A stretch of 64,000 nucleotides of DNA from Ceratorhiza oryzae-sativae (Eukaryota > Basidiomycota > Agaricomycetes > Cantharellales > Ceratobasidiaceae), in contig JARWMV010000241.1 in NCBI GenBank assembly GCA_030998015.1, positions 434,001-498,000 on the forward strand, in the 5' to 3' direction. A program made the position numbers and the translations under genes. The notes below the pieces were generated by a model. That model searched no databases, had not been told where the DNA came from, and saw only the letters and a list, made by a program, of their open reading frames with translations. Positions 24,883-34,788 of this stretch are shown piece after piece. Each line of letters opens with the position of its first letter. Positions within the stretch are counted from its first letter, which is position 1.

Positions 24883-26103
24883 ATGACATATTCTGAAGCC
24901 GCCGCCGTCGAGATTCTCGCCAAGCCAGAAGTCGAGGACCCAACGACCAAGTATCTGAACGTTGCCCTACAAGCGCGGGAAGACTGTCAAATTCTAAATG
25001 AGCTTAATATTCTACGTAGCAAGGTAATCCATTCTGCCTCTTCCAACTCTTTCCCAAGCTTACCCTATTGGCCAGGGGTGGCGCTCGGGCGTCATCCAAA
25101 AACACTTTGAACACCAGCGCACCTGGGCCGATCACCACAAACCCTATGATACAGACTCATTCTGGGCCGACCGAATGTACAAGAGCATGCACCAAATGAA
25201 TGAAGCCACACAATTTGTTCGGGCCAAACGGTTTTTAGACATCGGGTAAAGTCCTCTCCATCAGTGTTGCATGGTCATCTCATCATGGAGGGGTATGCGA
25301 TCAGATGTTGCCCTGGAGGTTATTCGACATACGTGTTGCGTGCCTGTCCTGAAGCAACCGGAATGGGAATCTCGCTCCCTGTGAGAGACGGCGGACACGG
25401 GCCGGCGATTCCTGAGGAATATCGTCGGCGAATCGAGCTCAAGTCCCAAGATATCACGTCGTACGACCTTGCGCAGTCTGTAGCCAAGCCCTATGCTCCC
25501 GCCAGCCTCGCGCTCGAGCGAATGCCGTTCAAACGGAACACGTTCGACTTTGTCATGTGTGACGCACACCATCTGCGGCTGAACCCAGACAACGAGCGCC
25601 GGCCCTGGAACTGGACACGCCTGCTGGTCTCGCAGCTGCTGTTGGGTCTGAAAGCCGTGGGCGAGGCTGGGACGATGTTGATCAAACTAAGCCACGTCGA
25701 GCGGCCGTTGACTGCGCGGATCCTGCTCGCGCTGTGTCGGATCGCGAACCACGTGTGGACAGTCAAGTCGCGGTTGATCCATGCCTACCGGGGGGCGTTT
25801 TACGTCGTTGTGCGCGGTGTGAGAACTGGATCGGAAGAGTATGATGCGTTTGTGCGGGGTCTGGAGCGGATGTGGTATGTGATGACGTTCGAGGGCCGTG
25901 ATGGACTCGGACGGGATATTACGTGGGCTGAACAGGATTATGTGACGGCGTGGACGGAGGTGATGAGTCCGAGCGGGTTGGCACGTATGGTGAGGTTGGG
26001 GACAAGGGTTTGGCAGATCCAGAGGGACGCGCTGGAGGAGTTTTTGCGCTGGAAGGGTGTCGAGGTGAACCAAGGGGTGGCAACGGCGGTGGCGGGTGCT
26101 TGA
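24883..26103 (+). CDS. FtsJ-like methyltransferase, array copy B3
   Basis: Intact member of subfamily B: exons 24,883-25,023, 25,076-25,245 and 25,305-26,103 give 369 residues. The N-terminus (DCQILNELNILRSK) and both intron positions match B1 and B2. Motif I is FLDIGCCPGGYSTYVL, with the intron in the glycine codon at residue 104. FDFVMCDAHHLRLNPDNERR and PWNWTRLLVSQLLLGLKAV follow. Unlike B1 and B2 it keeps lysine in the FtsJ catalytic-lysine position (GTMLIKLSHVERPL). The C-terminal LERMWYVMTFEGRDGLGRDI is the subfamily hallmark. The predicted protein looks complete, so of the B copies it is the best candidate for an active enzyme. Substrate unknown. Confidence 0.83.
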
Positions 26104-26728
26104 ATTGTCTTTGTTCTGTACTAGTATCTGTCACATATGTAACACATGTCTTGAATGTCTGGTTGGGCGAGTGTGCTGCGAGGATCTTCAGAAGCAACGA
26201 TGGCCCCATCGCACTCATTAGAAGACCCAGGCACCCAAGCCCAAATGGCGAGCCCTTGGGACGCCCGGAGAGAGCCCACAGCGTATGCGTCGAGGGCCCC
26301 GACAACGAGGACGGCTATCGTCGAGTGGTGATTGGGTGCATAGCCGAGATGGGCTCGCTCGGCATTTCATGATGGTGCCGTCAGATGTGTATAGGGGCTG
26401 CAAGTGGGCCTTGGCGGGGTGGCCGAGGTGATGATCGACGTGAAAAGCCAGAGAGACAACGCATTGAAGACGCTGGGCGTAGCAGAAGCATGGGGCATTG
26501 CAGCGGGGGCCGACTCGGACAAGAAACATATGCAGAAAAAACAAGTGCACCCCTGGCTGGTGATTAGAATACGCGGCAGGCCGGCTCGTATCAGTCGGAC
26601 GAACGCGCAGCGATGGGGGGATACGGGGAAATTGGTCACAGAGTGTGATGGGGGCTGACATAATGCCGCGGGACCGGTGTCTTGGACGGGAGCACGTGGC
26701 GATGCGCGTGCTGATTGGCCGGGAGGTC

Positions 26729-26747
26729 TTATCTGGAGCGCGATAAG
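26729..26747. promoter_or_regulatory. paired GATA motifs upstream of the ammonium transporter
   Basis: TTATCT (26,729-26,734, reverse of AGATAA) and GATAAG (26,742-26,747) lie close together in opposite orientation, about 190 bases before the ammonium transporter ATG; an ATTGG box is at 26,714-26,718. Ammonium transporters are classic targets of GATA-type nitrogen regulators (AreA/Nit2/Gln3), so nitrogen-limitation control is likely but unproven. Confidence 0.45.
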
Positions 26748-26810
26748 CAGCAAGAGCAACCGTCATGTCGGTGGGTGTTCTGTGCCTTGCGCGGCACTGC
26801 ATATAACCGC

Positions 26811-26817
26811 CGTGTTT
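26811..26817 (+). promoter_or_regulatory. TATA-like element of the ammonium transporter
   Basis: ATATAAC at 26,811-26,817 lies about 115 bases upstream of the start codon at 26,931. Confidence 0.35.
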
Positions 26818-26930
26818 TCGAGCGAGCGCCCCCAGTTGTCCGTCGGTCCCAGGCTGAGCCCTGCACAGGTGAGGGTCGACGCCCACCAGCCTTATAGCCT
26901 TCTCACCGTCTGCCAGGTCATCCGTCCACC

Positions 26931-28626
26931 ATGCCCAACATCACCTACAGCACCTGTGAGTGTCTGCTCGTCGCCCACCAGCCCCCCGCTCACCATTTGC
27001 AGCCAACGACATCAACTGGTATGACCCCGCCACTGGCGCGACCGTCGTCTACAACCTGGGCGACATCGCCTGGGTCCTCTGCTCCACCGCCCTCGTCTGG
27101 ATCATGATTCCCGGTGTCGGGTTCTTCTACTCCGGCCTCCTCCGCCGCAAGAACGCGCTCAGCATGATCTACTTCAGCGTCATGGCCCTCGCCGTCGTCT
27201 CCTTCCAGTGGTTCTTCTGGGGCTACTCGCTCGCCTTTTCCGATGGCGCCAGCGCCTTCATCGGCGACCTCAAGTACTTTGCCCTCAAGGGCGTCCTCGA
27301 CCAGCCCTCCATGGGCAGCACTCGCATCCCTGCCATCGTCTTTTGCGTCTACCAGCTCATGTTCGCCGCCATCACCCCCATGCTCGCCCTGGGCGGCTTT
27401 GCGGAGCGCTGCCGTATGGGCCCCATCGCCGTCTTTGTGTTTGTCTGGTCCACCCTCGTCTACGACCCGATCGCCTGCTGGACCTGGAATGCCGCCGGCT
27501 GGAGCTTTGTCATGGGCGGCCTCGATTTCGCCGGTGGCACCCCGGTCCATATCTCCTCCGGAACCGCCGCACTCGCCATCTCCATCTACCTCGGCAAGCG
27601 CTCCGGCTACGGCACCGAGCGTCTCGCCTACAAGCCCCACAACACCACCTACGTCGTCCTCGGCACCGTCTTTCTCTGGTTCGGCTGGTTCGGCTTCAAC
27701 GGCGGATCGGCCCTGTCTGCTAACCTCCGTGCCGCCCAGGCTTGCATCGTCACCAACCTTGCGGCCAGCGTCGGTGGTCTCACCTGGATGCTCTGGGACT
27801 ACCGTCTCGAGAAAAAGTGGTCCGTCGTCGGCTTTTGCTCTGGTGCCATCTCTGGTCTCGTTGCCATCACCCCGGCCTCGGGTTTCGTGGGTGCTCCGGC
27901 CGCTGTCGCGTTTGGCGTCGTTGCTGGCACGGCTTGCAACTTTGCCACCCAGCTCAAGTTTTTGCTCCACTATGATGACTGCCTCGATGTACGCCACACT
28001 CTTCTCCCGCCTTCTTCTCACATAGGCTGATACATGAGCCGTTTTTCAGGTGTTTGCGTCGCACGGAATCGGCGGAATGGTCGGAAACATCATGACTGCT
28101 CTCTTTGCCCAGTCTTCTGTTGCCGCCTTTGACGGATTTACCGTGATTCCCGGAGGCTGGTTCGATCATCATTACAGTATGTCTTTTCGTTCTCTCGTCT
28201 CACACACCCAAACTCATGCGCTTCTAGTCCAACTCGGGTACCAGCTCGCAGACTCTGTCTCTGGCTTTGCCTACTCGTTCGCCATGACCGTACGTCCTCT
28301 ATGCTCTAGCGCCACGTTTTCCTAATTTCAACTCTTTCTCTTCCCAGACCCTCATCTGCTGGATCTTCCACTTTATTCCCTTCCTCCGCCTCCGCACGAC
28401 CGAGGAAGCCGAGATCCTTGGCATGGACGACTTTGGCATGGGCGAGTTTGCGTACGACTATGTCGGATTGGACGCCGAGCATGGGTTCCCGTCTGAGCGC
28501 GGGGCGTTGCCCCCAGTTGCGGGTGCTGCGGCGCACCATGAGCTTGGTGCCGGTGTCGGTGGACGCGAGGGCCCGCATGCGCACATGACGAGTTCGTCGA
28601 GTAGTCAGGAAAAGGTTAGGGCGTAG
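26931..28626 (+). CDS. ammonium transporter (Amt/Mep family)
   Basis: Plasma-membrane ammonium transporter, importing ammonium as nitrogen source. Exons 26,931-26,955, 27,003-27,988, 28,050-28,176, 28,228-28,289 and 28,348-28,626 give 492 residues. The short first exon (MPNITYST) was chosen because it joins in frame to NDINWYDPATGATVVYNLGD. Eleven hydrophobic segments can be picked out, starting with IAWVLCSTALVWIMIPGVGF. The family signature region DPIACWTWNAAGW...GGTPVHISSGTAALA is present with pore histidine 191; the second pore histidine is H342 in FASHGIGGMVGN. The cytosolic C-terminal tail contains DDFGMGEFAYDYVG, an element conserved in fungal Mep proteins, then a variable end. The gene is intact and unusually G+C-rich at third codon positions, which explains a 343-codon antisense open frame. 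It sits between FtsJ-like copies B3 and A2. Confidence 0.96.
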
Positions 28627-29733
28627 AGGTCGTCGGTGTTACTTGTTTGCGTTCTTTTGCTCTCCAGTCGCTCGTTTTTTTTTTAGTAATATAGTTTGTT
28701 GTGTCTCTGCTCCGACTTTTTCCTCTATTTCTTTTTTCTGGTAGTGTACCTTATGTTGTGGTGAATAGAATCGAGAGGTTTTATCAGACCAGAACATCCT
28801 CTCAGCCGATCTTGATGGTCGAATCATGTGATTGTGTCTCATTAGGCTAACGCTATCTCGCCACAGGATTTAGAGAAAAGTCTAACACGTCATACCTGAC
28901 ATTTTGGGCGTTATTAAACCGGATATTCGAGGGACGACGATCTTTTCTTTTTGTTGCTTCGTTTAACGGTTGACAGATATTTGACGGATTTGACAGGCCC
29001 TTGTTTCAGCCTCCTTCTTCCTCTTGGGTAGTTGGCGAGTTTTCACGAGCCATGTTGTGTAGGATGTGCGTGATGTTCTGGGGATCTGGCAACCTCGAGA
29101 TCGACAAGTTGTGTAGGCGGGCGATACGAAATGAATTGGGGTTTGGGTATTTGGAATGCTGCGTACCGACTCGAGAAGTGGGTAGGTCGGTCTGCGTATA
29201 TTTCAGCTTTCGGCTCAAGATGGGTTTATCTTTTTAATTTATTTTTAGTTTGGGTCTCCGAGTTAGACTTGTCCATCGGAACCCCAAGTTTCCGTATCAT
29301 CCAGCTGGGTGTGTTGATTCGGCCGAGTGCTCTTGACACGCTCACAAAGTCTCCTCCCTTTTGATTGATCAACTTTTACAGTCTTGGGATAAATCGAATC
29401 GACAATCATGCTCTCATCGCCTATATAGGCACACAGCTTTGATCACTCCAAGCGCTGCACCGCCTCAGCATCTCGATCTCAAGAATATTCCTTTTCAGAC
29501 GTTGAGAGACAAACGCCGGAGCCGGTGGCAACATTTGTTCTCGATATGTATGGTATCCCACACCAAAGCATCGCGTTGGCTATCCCCTCCAACTACCATC
29601 CAAGAAGGGAAGATCGCCCTGCGTTCGTCGCCCAGTGGCGATGAGGATGGAAACGCCATCTTGCCTCGAGGCACTCCCCCCCCTATTTATGCGCATGAGC
29701 GCTCTCTTTAGCCACTTGCTCTCTACCACTCCC
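28627..29733. other. intergenic between ammonium transporter and A2
   Basis: About 1.1 kb with no supportable gene. A T-run at about 28,676-28,684 follows the ammonium transporter stop. CTATATAG at 29,421-29,428 could be a TATA element for A2, but it is 300 bases from the ATG. Confidence 0.45.
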
Positions 29734-30834
29734 ATGTCTTCCTCGCCGTTTTTCCTTTATCCTCCTCTACCCAAGTCGTGTAGGTACCATTCGACTCTGG
29801 ATGCCCGATGCATGGGGTGTCGGATGGCGATGGGCGCTCCGGCCGAGAGTTATTATGATTATCGGGACCAAAAGTGTTATAACGCGCCAGTGTCCCCGCC
29901 GCCCCCATTGTCCCCTACTTCCAGTGTAGTGAGCGGCGAGTCGGATGAAGAGTCTTATCTACTCCGGATGAGATTTGCATTGCAAGAGATGGATCAACAA
30001 GTCGAGTTTGTGGCGGGCGAGCGCTTCTTGGATTTGGGGTGAGTCACTCGAGCTGGGTTGTTGGTGTATGCAGTCTGATCGTTGGGGGTGTCGGGGATGG
30101 GCTAGATGTTGTCCTGGGGGGTTCTCGACGTATGTTTTGACTAAACTGCCTATGGTGCAGGGAGAGGGTGTGTCCCTGCCCGTTGAACTCGGCGGCCACT
30201 CGCTTGCGATACCGTCCGATTTGCGGACGCGGTTCCAAGTGCACTGGGGCGACATGACGCGTTTTAACCAAGCGCTCGAGCACGCCGGGTCTGGGCGGTT
30301 CAGCGAACTACCGAGGTTCCCCATCCCATCGGACTCATTCGACCTCGTCCTAGCCGATGGACATATCCCTCCCGAACTCTCTCGCGCACCGGGCATATCG
30401 CCCTATGCGCGGGATCTGCTACTAGTCTCGCAGCTGCTGGCGGGTATCCGGCCGTCAAACGGGGCGGGACGATACTCGTCAAGCTCAGCTTGTCATTTGC
30501 GAACAGGACGCTGGACAGTCTTATGCATCGACTCGTGCTCGCGCTCGACAACATGTCGACGATTCCGTTGTGTGCGCTCAAGCCGAAGAGTATATACGCC
30601 AAGGAGGGCTCGTTTTATGTCTTGGTTCAGGGTGTGAAGCCTGTTCCGCGGCGTATGCTCGAGCTTGCGTTGGAGACCATGTGGGTGCAGCTGACCGAGG
30701 GGAGAAAGGTCGATAACAGGGCGCTGGATCGGTTGGTGTCGAGTGCTGAAACGAGGCAGCGGCAGAACTGGTTAAAGGCGTTTTTGGAGCCCGTGGAAGA
30801 GATTAGGCGGGCGGCGAAGCAGAGGATGACATGA
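29734..30834 (+). pseudogene. FtsJ-like methyltransferase, array copy A2, one frame break
   Basis: Closest to A1. Exons 29,734-30,038 and 30,106-30,834. The N-terminus repeats the A1 Cys/His pattern: C16-x2-H19-x6-C26-x2-C29 (CRYH...CMGC), followed by LLRMRFALQEMDQQVEF. Motif I, FLDLGCCPGGFSTYVL, is split by the intron in the same glycine codon. FDLVLADGHIPPELSR and LLLVSQLLAGIR follow. At about 30,449-30,452 one base is missing relative to A1 (expected R-A-V-K-x-G-G-T); downstream the other frame continues with VKRGGTILVKLSL, with the catalytic-type lysine kept, and ends at 30,834 with EPVEEIRRAAKQRMT, matching the A1 tail. Apart from this single base the gene is well preserved, so it may be functional with a sequencing error, or newly inactivated. 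Confidence 0.75.
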
Positions 30835-31259
30835 ATAGGGTGTCGAGTGGTATGTTGAGGCTGTTGGATCTCTTCAATTTATGATGATGTATTGTTGTTT
30901 GTATCGTTTGCTGGAAATGGGCACTTGGACGGACGTAACTTGGTTTGTTTGTAGTTCTGGAAGACTGATTTGAAACCTACCGAGTTTGGGGTGGGCAAGG
31001 TTATTGATTCAAGAGGATTGTCGGTCCATTCAAAGCATGGCCACCCCAAAATATTGCTGGGTGGCCGAGCGCAGTTTGGTCGTATTTCGCATTTACTTCC
31101 GGGATCGCGGATATATAACCCCTATTGCTTTCTACTTGACTAAACCGTTCGCCCGACGCACTCGAGTAGTTCCTTCAATATCAAAAATATTTGAGCTTCA
31201 AGGTAAAATCCACTCCTCGCCGTAGCGTTCGACCTGTACACCTCTGGGCCCTCACCAGG
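30835..31259. other. intergenic between A2 and B4
   Basis: 425 bases without a gene. TATATAA at 31,112-31,118 lies about 140 bases upstream of the B4 start and may be its TATA box. Confidence 0.4.
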
Positions 31260-32578
31260 ATGGTTGCACCCGACTGGTATGCGTTGTTGACGAATATGGA
31301 TATCCTAAAGGCGCAGATTGGAGCTGCCGACACCGACCAACTGAAAAATTTGGCCCATTTGTGTCTTGGAACCCTATTCCTAGGCCTTTCCTACTCGGCT
31401 CTCAAGCGCAAGTCTGGTTCTGCCCGTGAAGAGGCTCACGACGCGATCTACCGTTCAGGGGCCAAGGAGCTCCTCGATGCTTTGACCTCTCGGCCGGATT
31501 GTGCTTATCTGGCTGACTTGATTAACTTGCGTGATCAGGTACGTGTTGTGCTTTAATGTATCTACTGTTGCTTAAATGGCCATCGCAGGGATGGAAATCC
31601 CCGGTGATGGAGAAACATTTCCCCTCGGACCTTCCATCAACTTGGGGCCCGTTTTATGATGATCTGTGTGGGCTCGGATCGTATGCTGTGATATGATGCG
31701 CAGCATGGATCGGGTCGAGAGGTTTGTTCGTACTGAACGGTTCCTTGACATTGGGTGAGTGTTTTATACCCTTTGGTAATATCCGAAAGCTGACTGGATG
31801 GTCTTAGATGCTGTCCTGGTGGATTTTCGACCTACGTTCTTCAAAAATGTCCCGACGCCACTGGCCTTGGAATATCCCTCCCGGTTTCGCATGGTGGTCT
31901 TGATCTGTATTCCACAAGATCTGCACGAACGAATCGAAGTCCTGATGATGGATATGTCTCACTTGGATCTCGCGCCATCCCTTTTGAAGCCCAAAAAGAC
32001 CCCCTTTCCGGCGCTTACTGAGATGCCGTTCACGCCACATACATTCGACCTGGTCATTTGCGACAGCCGTCATCTGGATTCAACTCTATATAACCGTTAC
32101 AGGACCTGGAATTGGACGCGCACGCTCATCTCTCAGCTGCTACTGGGGTTGCATGCCGTATCAGAAGGTGGAACTATGTTCCTCAGCTCTCTCGTATCGA
32201 AAAGCCGGTCGGTTCTCGTGTGTTGCTTGCGCTTTGCCGTATGCCAATTACGTATCCCCCATCAAGCCCACGAAGGATTTTGCATACAAAGGCTCGTATT
32301 ACGTTGTCGTTCGGCAGGTTTGTGTTGGCTCGGATGAATATCGCACCCTGGTTACCGCACTGGAAAAGCTCTGGTACATAATGAGTTTTGAAGGACGTGA
32401 TGGATATGGCCGCCGGATCAACTGGGATGAAATGGACACTATTACGTGTTGGGAGGACGTAATGAGCGATGAAGGCCAAAATAGTCTGGCTAGGCTTGGT
32501 AGGCCGGTCTGGAGAGTCCAGCGAGATGCTCTACGTGATTTTATGACTCGGAAAGGCGCTCTTGGTGCTTCGAGTTAG
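31260..32578 (+). pseudogene. FtsJ-like methyltransferase, array copy B4, several frame breaks
   Basis: Degraded member of subfamily B. Exon 1 (31,260-31,538) is longer than in other copies and ends with the conserved DCAYLADLINLRDQ. Exon 2 (31,589-31,754) is 166 bases and so cannot keep the frame; it still ends in RFVRTERFLDIG. Exon 3 starts at 31,808 with CCPGGFSTYVL, so the intron again splits the motif I glycine. Four single-base breaks can be placed by comparison with B3: between 31,660 and 31,691, near 31,907, near 32,184 (in the GGTMFL-LSRIEKP segment) and near 32,241. Conserved pieces continue in changing frames (DLVICDSRHLD, TWNWTRTLISQLLLGL, LEKLWYIMSFEGRDGYGRRI) to 32,578. With four breaks, real decay is more likely than error, although this assembly has other doubtful bases. 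Confidence 0.72.
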
Positions 32579-33144
32579 GGATTTGGTGAATAATCGCGGA
32601 ACTTGGGCTGTTGAAGGTTGGGATGGGAGGCGTGTAAGACTGTTTGAAATGTATAGCCCGCAGCTTCGAGGTCAATGAAAGAGATGGAGTATTTCTCGCG
32701 GTGTTGCTTTACACTCGAGGTGCCTTGTTCAAGTTTGAAGTTGGCCCATTGCTTTGGTTTTAAACTTGGCTTGATCCTACGTTCAGAGCAAAGTCCGGAG
32801 TAGGCAGGTTGTGCAAAGTTCAAACACGGCTACGAATTCATCTTCGGTTTGAGAGGGAATCCCTGATTGCGTTATATATGCGATTGTGATCGAGTCAAGC
32901 GGGCACTTGCGTACCAGTTGTGCTACAGCTATAGCACGCGCTCACCGCTTTCTTCCACGCATATATTTGGTCGAGAGGCACCCTTTGTTTCCAGCGGCAC
33001 CTGATCTACCACATAAAGCTTCCGTACGTCAAATTATCAAATGCATTCCTCACAGCAACGCCAATATTGCGTCGACGGATACAAGCTCTGCATAACATGG
33101 TAAAGTACGTTGCGCAATTGCATCACGTTTAATGAGATATCGCC
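32579..33144. other. intergenic between B4 and the F-box gene (convergent)
   Basis: 566 bases between two convergent genes. No supportable coding region, RNA gene or repeat was seen. Confidence 0.45.
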
Positions 33145-34788
33145 CTAAACAAAGAACTCAAAATGAGGAGAACCCGGGATTGGACCACCGTTCGATATTT
33201 CAAGCTGCAGCCCAGGATACTTTTGCAGCAGACAGACCCGGGGACTATCCGTACCACCATCGTCACCCAACCATGCAAAATAGCCTCCAAGGTAAAGCTT
33301 CTCAACATGGTAACTAGTGATAAGGACTTCCAATGTTTCAAAGGAGAACCCAGCACCGTACAGAACAAAGGATGTAATGCGAGTCAACCTGTTATGCGTG
33401 GAGAGGAATGTGGTTAAGTCGACGAGCATGGGGCTCATCATGTACGATCCCAGTAACGCCAGGCTAGTGATCCTAGACCCGGGAGTGAAAATGGACGGCC
33501 AGAGCAAAGCAACGTTGCTGATCTCGAGACATAAAGTGGTTACTGGCATTCGGCGAAGAAAGTTATCAATATCTTCACATGTAGCGGGTTTCCTGAGAGA
33601 CCAACGCTTAGCTCAGAATGGGAGCTAGGCACGGCGATCAACGGAAGCAAGAGTGCGCATTGCGTTGGTGTTATGAATGTGAGGTTCAACTTCCTAAGAG
33701 CACTGAAGACGACTGGCGTGGGGTTCGTCCACCCATCTGGGATTTCGATCTGCAAGCCTGCTAGCTTAAGTGTTACGAGTAGTGGAGTTGAGCACAGGAT
33801 TTGGTAGATCTCGGCTAGAGTTATCGTGACAAGAACCGTACGGTAGTCCAATTGAAGGTCTACGAGGCCACGATAAACATTACTCCTCCAGTTAATTTCA
33901 ACGGCAACTAATCTAAGCTGGTTCAGAGACCATTCTTTATTATGGATGGAGCCAGGTTTTTCATAATTCGCATAGAGTTCATCGAGACCAAGTGGTTCAC
34001 AGCTTCGTGGACGGGAGACTGATAGACTTTTCGCTAGACCTGCATCTACATGCTTGAGCCATGAGGCGAGGATCTCACGGTGAGAGTTGAGTAATGAATA
34101 TATGAATCAATATGTAATGATTGGATACGCAACATGTGAGGCATAAGTCTCGCGACTGTGGTTTGGATCGCTTGATCGCTGGTATATGTTGGGCTTCCTC
34201 TTTCCCGACGTGGGGCTCATATACGTGAGCATGGATCGGAATATTTCCCGTCCACTCAAGAGGTAAACTACAGCAACCATTGATACCAATTTTAACGTCG
34301 ACGTGGCTCCAGAGAGTAGGTTGGCTCAAAGCAATCTGCCTCCAGTATGTACAAACTCCAACAAACGAGTATGAATCTGTCTTTGAATTTGAATCAATCA
34401 AGCAGTCGCGTTTCATAAGTGCAAAAATCTGGCCGAGCACTTCGGGAGGGAGCCTGTTGGCGGGTGCGAGAACTGTTGACCGATTTCGCAAGGATGTGAG
34501 AGACATGTGCGCATTGTGCAGCATCTCTTCTTCCAAGCGCAGGGAGTCAAGCTCGGAGTTGATAGCAGCCAGTGCGCCTTCAAGCTCAGTACTTTGGCTG
34601 GAACGAGGCAATCCGCTATAGCACACGTTGCGCAGATTGGTGCACTTGGATAGATAGGATTGGATCATTCCGGAGAGTTGTTTGCGTAAATCCATCCATT
34701 CTTGTAATGCGGAATCGATGGTTGTGGGATTCTCCACCAACATGTAGTGTGTGTTCGAATGGTTCCGAATCTGATCAAACCTCTGCAT
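33145..34788 (-). pseudogene. F-box/LRR-type protein, frame broken
   Basis: F-box proteins select substrates for SCF ubiquitin ligases; mushroom-forming fungi carry large families of them. The N-terminus has a helical region (SELDSLRLEEEMLHNAHMSL) and then the F-box, NRLPPEVLGQIFALMKRD...FVGVCTYWRQIALSQPTLW, as typical for this group. Downstream fragments have the expected leucine-rich character: SLHIDSYIHYS, LNQLRLVAVEINW, LVTLKLAGLQIEIPDG and RMPVTTLCLEISNVALLWPS. They lie in different frames, with changes near 34,140, 34,083 and 33,590, and no convincing introns bridge them. Either the gene is a pseudogene or the sequence has several base errors. The start at 34,788 is the first ATG of the frame that contains the F-box. 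Confidence 0.65.

Larger units (their letters stand above)
26104..26930. other. intergenic upstream of the ammonium transporter
   Basis: 827 G+C-rich bases. Long open frames on the minus strand here (for example 26,218-26,886) have proline/arginine-rich, low-complexity translations and no domain; G+C-rich DNA yields such frames by chance. The right half carries the GATA and TATA elements listed separately. Confidence 0.5.

Noticed and set aside
26218..26886. 222-codon minus-strand open frame
   Set aside because: G+C-rich DNA, low-complexity Pro/Arg translation, no domain, no intron structure, and it overlaps the ammonium transporter promoter.
26990..28021. 343-codon open frame on the minus strand, antisense to the ammonium transporter
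   Set aside because: It mirrors the G/C-ending codons of the real gene; its translation is Gly/Glu/Ala-rich without domains, while the plus strand encodes a complete, conserved transporter.
29975..30637. 220-codon frame reading through the intron of A2
   Set aside because: It starts in the wrong frame inside exon 1, crosses the intron and only then enters the conserved domain; the spliced model fits A1.
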